Of a stretch of 9,454 bases of DNA, positions 5,671 to 9,454 are shown piece after piece. The stretch is taken from NCBI GenBank assembly GCA_964420875.1, contig CAYQUK010000015.1, positions 1 to 9,454 of the forward strand, read 5' to 3'. How positions within the stretch are numbered: position 1 is the first letter of the stretch; each line of letters starts with the position of its first letter. Both the position numbers and the translations under genes were made by a program. The notes below the pieces were generated by a model, which was given only the letters and a program-made list of their open reading frames with translations, did not search any database and had not been told where the DNA came from. Source of the DNA: JAUPVO01 sp964420875 (GTDB lineage: Bacteria; Patescibacteriota; Minisyncoccia; Phycocordibacterales; UBA5272).

Positions 5671-6468
5671 ATGGACCAGATATTACATCTATTGCAAATA
5701 AAAGAAGACATACCGTCAATACATCCACATGAACTATTTTCATTTGGCCCATTTGTCATAACATCATCTACAATGATGGCATTCCTGGCGATGTTTGTTT
5801 TTATTTTCTTGGCATTCAAAGTTTCAAAGTTTAAAATGATACCAAACTTTTTTCAGCATCTGACAGAAATATTGGTAGAGTTTTTAGTAACATTTGTAGG
5901 TCAAATAGTTGGTAGCCGTGAGAAGGGACTACTATTGTTACCATATGTTGGCTCAGTATTTGCATATATACTTTTTTCAAATCTATCAGCACTCATCCCT
6001 GTTATAAATGGTTTAGAGTGGCATGGACATCATATGTTCACACCTTCGACTGCTGATTTTAATACTACATTTGCCCTCGCTCTCGCTTCTGTTGTTATTG
6101 TACACATAGTATCAATTAGCAAAGGAGGACTGTTTAGCCATCTCGGACATTTTATACAAGTAAAACCAATAATAGATGGTTTCAAGAAAAGCTTTGGTGA
6201 GGGTATGCTTGGTATTATACATTTCTTTGTGGGTCTGATAGAGGTTATTGGTGAAGTTGCAAAAGTCATATCATTGTCACTACGTCTATTTGGAAATATG
6301 TTTGCTCACGAGGTGCTGATGATCATATTACTCGGTGCATTTTCTATTGGTATACCAGCATTATGGATGGGCATGGGAATACTGGTTGGTGTGGTCCAAG
6401 CTGTTGTATTTACAGCGCTAATCACCGTTTACTACAGTCTTCTCGTCCGTGAAGAGGCTCATCACTAG
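5671..6468 (+). CDS. atpB: F0F1 ATP synthase subunit a
   Basis: The membrane stator subunit of ATP synthase, which forms the proton half-channels against the c ring. It has 265 residues and multiple membrane helices. The essential Arg is in SLSLRLFGNMFAHE (Arg205, equivalent to E. coli Arg210). Glu214 follows at the position of E. coli Glu219, and a conserved Gln sits in VVQAVVFTALITVYY (Gln243). PTADFNTTFALAL (125-137) is also diagnostic. I start at ATG 5671 because an earlier TTG at 5647 would lie within the -10. The next gene is not atpE or any other ATP synthase subunit, which is unusual. The stop is TAG after a His-rich tail (EEAHH). Confidence 0.97.
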   Translation: MDQILHLLQIKEDIPSIHPHELFSFGPFVITSSTMMAFLAMFVFIFLAFKVSKFKMIPNFFQHLTEILVEFLVTFVGQIVGSREKGLLLLPYVGSVFAYILFSNLSALIPVINGLEWHGHHMFTPSTADFNTTFALALASVVIVHIVSISKGGLFSHLGHFIQVKPIIDGFKKSFGEGMLGIIHFFVGLIEVIGEVAKVISLSLRLFGNMFAHEVLMIILLGAFSIGIPALWMGMGILVGVVQAVVFTALITVYYSLLVREEAHH

Positions 6469-6512
6469 GAGGGTCTCATAATTTTTGATAGACTTAAATT
6501 CTAGAGGTAAAC

Positions 6513-6527
6513 GCAATCCGCGATTGC
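6513..6527 (+). other. Small hairpin in the leader of the Cys-rich gene
   Basis: GCAATC (6513-6518), loop CGC, GATTGC (6522-6527): a perfect 6-bp stem ending 23 nt before the ATG at 6551 and upstream of its GGGAG. No T tract follows, so it is not an intrinsic terminator. It could influence translation or mRNA stability, or be chance. Confidence 0.3.
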
Positions 6528-6550
6528 CAATGCACAAATAGGGAGTAAAA

Positions 6551-6760
6551 ATGAGCGAAGGAATACAAAAACAAATTATCTTCTACCAAAATTATGGTGG
6601 TGTGGGTAAACTTTTGTGCCCGTTGATGTTAAATCAAGGATTCAAAACAGATGTCGTCTACTGTGACTGTGAACCATTGAGAGAAGTTCTGTCCGTTACA
6701 TATAAATGTGGTATAGGTGATAAATGCCCGGTGCGAGAAATATCTTTTCGCCAGGGCTAA
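6551..6760 (+). CDS. Small Cys-rich hypothetical protein, 69 aa
   Basis: Unrecognised 69-residue protein with five cysteines: Cys23, then Cys38-Asp-Cys40, Cys53 and Cys59-Pro. The CxC plus Cx5C spacing in VYCDCEPLREV and YKCGIGDKCPVRE could bind zinc or an Fe-S centre, but it fits no zinc-ribbon motif I know. It has no signal peptide and no membrane helix. The start is supported by GGGAG at 6541-6545, 5 nt before ATG 6551. The gene sits between atpB and prfB and is followed, 24 bp after its stop, by an intrinsic terminator, which supports a real transcription unit end. It occupies the place where atpE would be expected but bears no resemblance to a c subunit. Confidence 0.55.
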   Translation: MSEGIQKQIIFYQNYGGVGKLLCPLMLNQGFKTDVVYCDCEPLREVLSVTYKCGIGDKCPVREISFRQG

Positions 6761-6784
6761 AAATGAAAACAAGTTATTCAAAAT

Positions 6785-6816
6785 CAGACCTCGCGCAGTG
6801 AGGTCTGTACTTATTT
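6785..6816 (+). terminator. Intrinsic terminator after the Cys-rich gene
   Basis: CAGACCTC (6785-6792) pairs with GAGGTCTG (6800-6807), an 8-bp stem with loop GCGCAGT. It is followed by an interrupted T run (TACTTATTTT). It ends the atpB/Cys-rich unit just ahead of the prfB promoter. Confidence 0.75.
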
Positions 6817-6818
6817 TG

Positions 6819-6827
6819 TGATATTAT
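6819..6827 (+). promoter_or_regulatory. prfB promoter, extended -10
   Basis: TGA followed by TATTAT (6822-6827), an extended -10 with 5 of 6 matches, lies immediately after the terminator. An overlapping alternative is TATATA (6825-6830). The transcript would start near 6834-6837, 6-9 nt before ATG 6843, with no Shine-Dalgarno. No clear -35 is visible. Confidence 0.45.
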
Positions 6828-6842
6828 ATATAGATATTAAAT

Positions 6843-7727
6843 ATGCTAGAAAATAGTCAGGAAATCGAAAACAAAATAGCAGAATTGGAAGCATATATGC
6901 AGGACGCGACCTTTTGGAATGATAAAGACAAGGCGCAATCCGTTATAAAAGAGTTGAAAGATTTGAAATTAAAAGCAGAGGGTGAAAAGGCTTTGTATAA
7001 AGGTAATGCAATAATGACTATACTCGCAGGTGCTGGAGGAGACGATAGTGAAGACTGGGCCAGGATGCTGTATAATATGTATCAAAAATACATAGCCGAG
7101 CGTGGATGGACATATACACTCAATCATGTAAACCACAATGAACAAAATGGAGTGCGCAATATAACAATAGAAATAGAAGGCAACGGCGCATATGGCGCAA
7201 TGCGCAATGAGTCAGGTGTACATCGTCTGGTACGCATATCGCCATTTAATGCGGCAGCAAAACGTCACACAAGCTTTGCCATGGTTGAAGTGTTACCAAT
7301 CATACCAGCTGCGGCAGCTGTGGACATACCAAAAGACGATCTCGATATATCATTTGCAAAGTCTGGCGGGCCAGGAGGTCAAAATGTAAATAAAAGAGAG
7401 ACAGCAGTACGCATAGTACACATACCAACAGGTATAGCTGTGCATATTACTAGCGAGCGTAGTCAGGAACAAAATAAAGAAAAAGGTATGGAGCTGTTGC
7501 AAGCGAAACTTTTTAAACTTGAACAAGAAAAAAGATTGGCCGAAGTAGAAGGCAGACAAATATCTAAAACTACAGAAATAGAATGGGGTAATCAAATTAG
7601 GAATTATGTCCTGCACCCATACAAACTAGTAAAAGATGTGCGCACTGGGGTAGAAAGTACTGATACAGAAGGGATTTTGGAGCGTGGGGATATACAAGCT
7701 TTCATTGACGCCGAGGAAAGGCTATAA
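6843..7727 (+). CDS. prfB: Peptide chain release factor 2, short domain 1
   Basis: Class I release factor that reads UAA and UGA and triggers peptide hydrolysis on the ribosome. RF2 identity comes from the SPF tripeptide (133-135) in RISPFNAAAKRHTSF, the GGQ catalytic loop (178-180) in SGGPGGQNVNK, and the C-terminal signature WGNQIRNYVLHPYKLVKDVRTG (248-269). It has 294 residues against about 365 in E. coli. The loss is in domain 1: the N-terminal helix is short, and the helical hairpin between FWNDKDKAQ and ILAGAGGDD is missing (about 50 residues). There is no programmed frameshift, since the gene reads through in one frame from ATG and a terminator lies just upstream. Its stop codon overlaps a -10 element for ftsE. 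prfB beside ftsEX is a conserved arrangement in several phyla. Confidence 0.95.
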   Translation: MLENSQEIENKIAELEAYMQDATFWNDKDKAQSVIKELKDLKLKAEGEKALYKGNAIMTILAGAGGDDSEDWARMLYNMYQKYIAERGWTYTLNHVNHNEQNGVRNITIEIEGNGAYGAMRNESGVHRLVRISPFNAAAKRHTSFAMVEVLPIIPAAAAVDIPKDDLDISFAKSGGPGGQNVNKRETAVRIVHIPTGIAVHITSERSQEQNKEKGMELLQAKLFKLEQEKRLAEVEGRQISKTTEIEWGNQIRNYVLHPYKLVKDVRTGVESTDTEGILERGDIQAFIDAEERL

Positions 7728-7728
7728 T
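7723..7728 (+). promoter_or_regulatory. Candidate -10 for leaderless ftsE within the prfB stop
   Basis: A perfect TATAAT covers the prfB stop codon (TAA, 7725-7727). ATG 7735 lies 6 nt downstream, where transcription would be expected to begin. No good -35 is present at 16-18 nt. FtsE may also be read from the prfB transcript. Confidence 0.4.
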
Positions 7729-7734
7729 CAAAAC

Positions 7735-8412
7735 ATGCTCTACTTTGAAAATGTATCAAAAGAATACAACGGAATAAAGATACTTGATGGTATTAATCTA
7801 AATATAGAAAAAGGTGAACTGGTTAGTATTGTGGGTCACTCTGGTGCCGGCAAGACAACTCTTATAAAATTACTGATGGCCGAGGAGAGTCCAACAACTG
7901 GCAAGGTCAGTTATCACAGCTCAAACATACACAAACTACAAGGCAAAGACCTCAATGACTATCGTCGCAAGGTGGGTGTAGTGTTCCAAGACTTTAGGCT
8001 TCTTCCAAATAAAACTGCTTATGAGAATATTGCTTTTGCTATGGAGGCAGCTGGGAAAAGTGATAGAGATATAAAATTAGATGTACCTCATGTATTAGAC
8101 CTAGTTGACCTGAAAAGCAAAATGCACAGTTTCCCATCGCAACTCTCTGGTGGAGAAAAACAACGTGTAGCCATAGCTCGTGCTATTGTTAATAGGCCAG
8201 ATATTATAATTGCAGACGAGCCTACTGGTAATCTGGACCCTGTAAATACTTATGATATTGTGCAAATATTTAAGAAAATTAACGATCTCGGCACTACTGT
8301 TATACTGACAACACACAACAAAGGTGTAATAGATAGTCTCGGTAAAAGGGTGATAACTGTGGACAAGGGCCATATCACTAGAGATGACAAATCTGGCAAA
8401 TATATTATTTAA
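7735..8412 (+). CDS. ftsE: FtsE, cell division ABC ATPase
   Basis: ATPase partner of FtsX. The FtsEX complex sits at the division site on the inner membrane and controls peptidoglycan hydrolases outside the cell. It has 225 residues, the usual FtsE size. All ABC motifs are present: Walker A GHSGAGKT (34-41), Q-loop Gln85 in VVFQDFRLLPNKT (the FRLLPNKT form is typical of FtsE), signature LSGGE (137-141), Walker B IIIADE (157-162) and His194. I start at ATG 7735, giving MLYFENVSKEY as expected for the family. A GTG at 7684 in the same frame would add 17 unrelated residues inside prfB. There is no close Shine-Dalgarno: GAGGAAAG at 7713-7720 is 14 nt away. ftsX follows after 5 bp. Confidence 0.96.
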   Translation: MLYFENVSKEYNGIKILDGINLNIEKGELVSIVGHSGAGKTTLIKLLMAEESPTTGKVSYHSSNIHKLQGKDLNDYRRKVGVVFQDFRLLPNKTAYENIAFAMEAAGKSDRDIKLDVPHVLDLVDLKSKMHSFPSQLSGGEKQRVAIARAIVNRPDIIIADEPTGNLDPVNTYDIVQIFKKINDLGTTVILTTHNKGVIDSLGKRVITVDKGHITRDDKSGKYII

Positions 8413-8417
8413 ATTTT

Positions 8418-9335
8418 ATGACACTATTCAAACGTATTTTGGCTGCTGGCCTAACAGGATTCATTAGAAACAGAACGGTATCTCTGTCATCTATTTTTAT
8501 TTTAACTATCACCCTCGGTCTGATCGCTAGTCTTTTCCTATTTAACTCAGTTTTCAACTATTCTGTAGACCAGGTAAAATCAAAAGTTGATATAAGTATA
8601 TATTTCAAACCTGATGCAGAGGAGAGCGATATCACGTCTGTTCGTGCTGCTATACAAAAATTACCAGAGGTGGATCAAGTAATATACAGCTCAAAAGACC
8701 AAATATTGGAGGATTTTAAGGTAAAGCATGCAAACGATCAGGTGACACTCGAGGCACTGTCTGAGCTCAATTCTAATCCATTTGGAGCGACTCTAGCTGT
8801 AAAAGCAAAAGATACTGACATGTATGACGAAATCATAACAAAGATAAATGGAGGTAATGTACTAGGTGCAGCGTCCAGCTCGGTAGACAGTATTAACTAT
8901 TCTGATATCAAAACCAGCATAGACAGACTAACAAACATTGTTAATTGGTTGTCTAATATTGGATTCATACTTACTATTATTTTTATGATGATGTCGGTAA
9001 TGATTGTTTATAACACTGTACGCCTCGCTATATTTACATTTCGCGATGAGATATCAGTGATGAAGTTGGTGGGTGCATCTAACTTCTACATACGTGGCCC
9101 ATTCATAGTAGAGTCTGCGATATATGGACTGATAGCTAGCGTTATCACAGTTGTATTATGTTACCCAGCTACATTATGGATATCCAACAAAACAGTGACA
9201 TTTTTCGAAGGGTTTAACATATTCTCTTATTATAAAGAAAATGTATTTGTATTATTCTTTATACTGTTAATTTGTGGTGTTACCGTGGCATGTATCTCGT
9301 CAGCCCTCGCTGTTCGTAAGTATTTAAAGGTTTAA
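8418..9335 (+). CDS. ftsX: FtsX, cell division membrane protein
   Basis: Membrane partner of FtsE, 305 residues, with the FtsX layout. A cytoplasmic N-terminus containing GFIRNRTVSLSSI leads into helix 1 (about 21-46). An extracellular domain follows (about 47-172) with the family's KVDISIYFKPD and PFGATLAVKA strands. Helix 2 is at about 176-200, followed by the cytoplasmic loop with RDEISVMKLVGAS (209-221), which couples to FtsE. Helices 3 and 4 are at about 228-255 and 275-298, and the protein ends in AVRKYLKV. The extracellular domain normally touches a hydrolase or its activator. There is no Shine-Dalgarno before ATG 8418. TATTAT at 8403-8408 is a weak -10 candidate, but read-through from ftsE 5 bp upstream is enough. 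Confidence 0.96.
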   Translation: MTLFKRILAAGLTGFIRNRTVSLSSIFILTITLGLIASLFLFNSVFNYSVDQVKSKVDISIYFKPDAEESDITSVRAAIQKLPEVDQVIYSSKDQILEDFKVKHANDQVTLEALSELNSNPFGATLAVKAKDTDMYDEIITKINGGNVLGAASSSVDSINYSDIKTSIDRLTNIVNWLSNIGFILTIIFMMMSVMIVYNTVRLAIFTFRDEISVMKLVGASNFYIRGPFIVESAIYGLIASVITVVLCYPATLWISNKTVTFFEGFNIFSYYKENVFVLFFILLICGVTVACISSALAVRKYLKV

Positions 9336-9345
9336 ATAATGAAAA

Positions 9346-9377
9346 TTGACACCCTGACTTAATAAGACTAGTATACT
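9346..9377 (+). promoter_or_regulatory. Promoter of the gene at the right edge
   Basis: A perfect TTGACA (9346-9351) is followed after 17 nt by TAGTAT (9369-9374). An overlapping TATACT (9372-9377) gives a 20-nt spacer. Transcription would start between 9381 and 9384, at or just before the ATG at 9384, so the mRNA would be leaderless. The TTGACA-17-TAGTAT layout is the same as in the promoter of the 74-aa gene. Confidence 0.65.
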
Positions 9378-9411
9378 TGGTATATGAATATATTTAGAGG
9401 AAGTCTTATTA
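9360..9411. repeat. 10-bp inverted repeat flanking the last promoter and start codon
   Basis: TAATAAGACT (9360-9369) and AGTCTTATTA (9402-9411) are exact reverse complements 32 bp apart, enclosing the -10 region and the ATG at 9384. The left arm would be outside the transcript, so an RNA hairpin is unlikely; paired operator half-sites are possible. In an AT-rich 9.4-kb window one such match by chance is plausible. Confidence 0.3.
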
Positions 9412-9454
9412 GTAAAGGTTTTGTTTCTTTATTTTTAGTAGCGGGACTATTTTT
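9384..9454 (+). CDS. Start of an exported or membrane protein (cut by the right edge)
   Basis: Only 23 codons are visible. They begin MNIFRGSLISKGFVSLFLVAGLF, with positive charges followed by a hydrophobic run, as in a signal peptide or signal anchor. No domain can be seen. In many bacteria the gene after ftsEX encodes a peptidoglycan hydrolase or its activator (M23/EnvC-type), and such a product would fit the exported start, but this is inference from position only. It has its own promoter (9346-9377) and no Shine-Dalgarno; the ATG falls at the expected transcription start. Ten-base inverted arms flank the start (9360-9369 and 9402-9411). Confidence 0.6.
   Translation, partial: MNIFRGSLISKGFVSLFLVAGLF

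Noticed and set aside
6469..6760. atpE (c subunit) after atpB
   Set aside because: The only reading frame there is Cys-rich and soluble; it lacks the two hydrophobic helices and the acidic ion-binding residue of a c subunit.
6761..6842. Programmed frameshift or hidden N-terminal part of prfB upstream of 6843
   Set aside because: The interval holds an intrinsic terminator and a promoter, and no CTTTGA-type shift site or RF2-like peptide is present.
7684..7734. GTG start at 7684 for ftsE
   Set aside because: The extra 17 residues match no FtsE and overlap the prfB coding sequence; ATG 7735 gives the canonical N-terminus.
9339..9362. Seven-codon reading frame ATG...TAA after ftsX as a leader peptide
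   Set aside because: It contains the TTGACA -35 of the next gene, has no ribosome site and ends before the predicted transcription start, so it would not be on that mRNA.
1..9454. UGA recoding as in Gracilibacteria or Absconditabacteria
   Set aside because: All recognised genes are full length without in-frame TGA, and an RF2 with intact SPF and GGQ loops is encoded.

Overview
The window looks like chromosome of a reduced, AT-leaning bacterium, most likely a Candidate Phyla Radiation (Patescibacteria) lineage. This is an inference from gene style: a very short SufD, a stripped-down RF2, densely packed genes, few Shine-Dalgarno sequences and heavy use of ATA for Ile. I cannot place it to class. 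UGA does not appear to be recoded: the recognised genes read full length with the standard code and an RF2 gene is present.

Region 1 (1-4291) is an iron-sulfur cluster assembly (SUF) locus on the + strand: the 3' end of sufB, then sufD-sufS-sufU-sufC-sufT, closed by a strong bidirectional terminator. SufS takes sulfur from cysteine, SufU relays it, SufB/SufD/SufC form the scaffold ATPase, and SufT (MIP18/DUF59) assists maturation. Between sufB and sufD lies an inverted pair of small unknown genes (611-1059, - strand). They have proper Shine-Dalgarno sites and different Ile codon use. Their promoter occupies almost the same 34 bp as the sufD promoter, in the opposite orientation.

Region 2 (4303-5621) holds two divergent genes: a membrane-anchored DsbA-type thiol oxidoreductase (-) and a YciB/IspZ-family membrane protein (+). 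Only 23 bp separate their start codons, and a 14-bp palindrome there supplies a possible -10 element to each.

Region 3 (5639-6816) has atpB, the F0 a subunit, with its own promoter but no atpE after it. A small Cys-rich unknown protein and an intrinsic terminator follow.

Region 4 (6819-9454) has prfB-ftsE-ftsX and the first 23 codons of a further, probably exported, protein. prfB-ftsEX is a familiar order in several phyla and couples translation termination with cell division and peptidoglycan remodelling.

A recurring theme is -10-like hexamers ending only 6-23 nt before the start codon, often with no Shine-Dalgarno. This suggests leaderless or near-leaderless mRNAs for sufD, dsbA, yciB, ftsE and the last gene, and very short leaders for prfB and atpB. 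No stretch over 300 bases lacks a gene. I see no tRNA, rRNA, CRISPR array, insertion sequence or origin.
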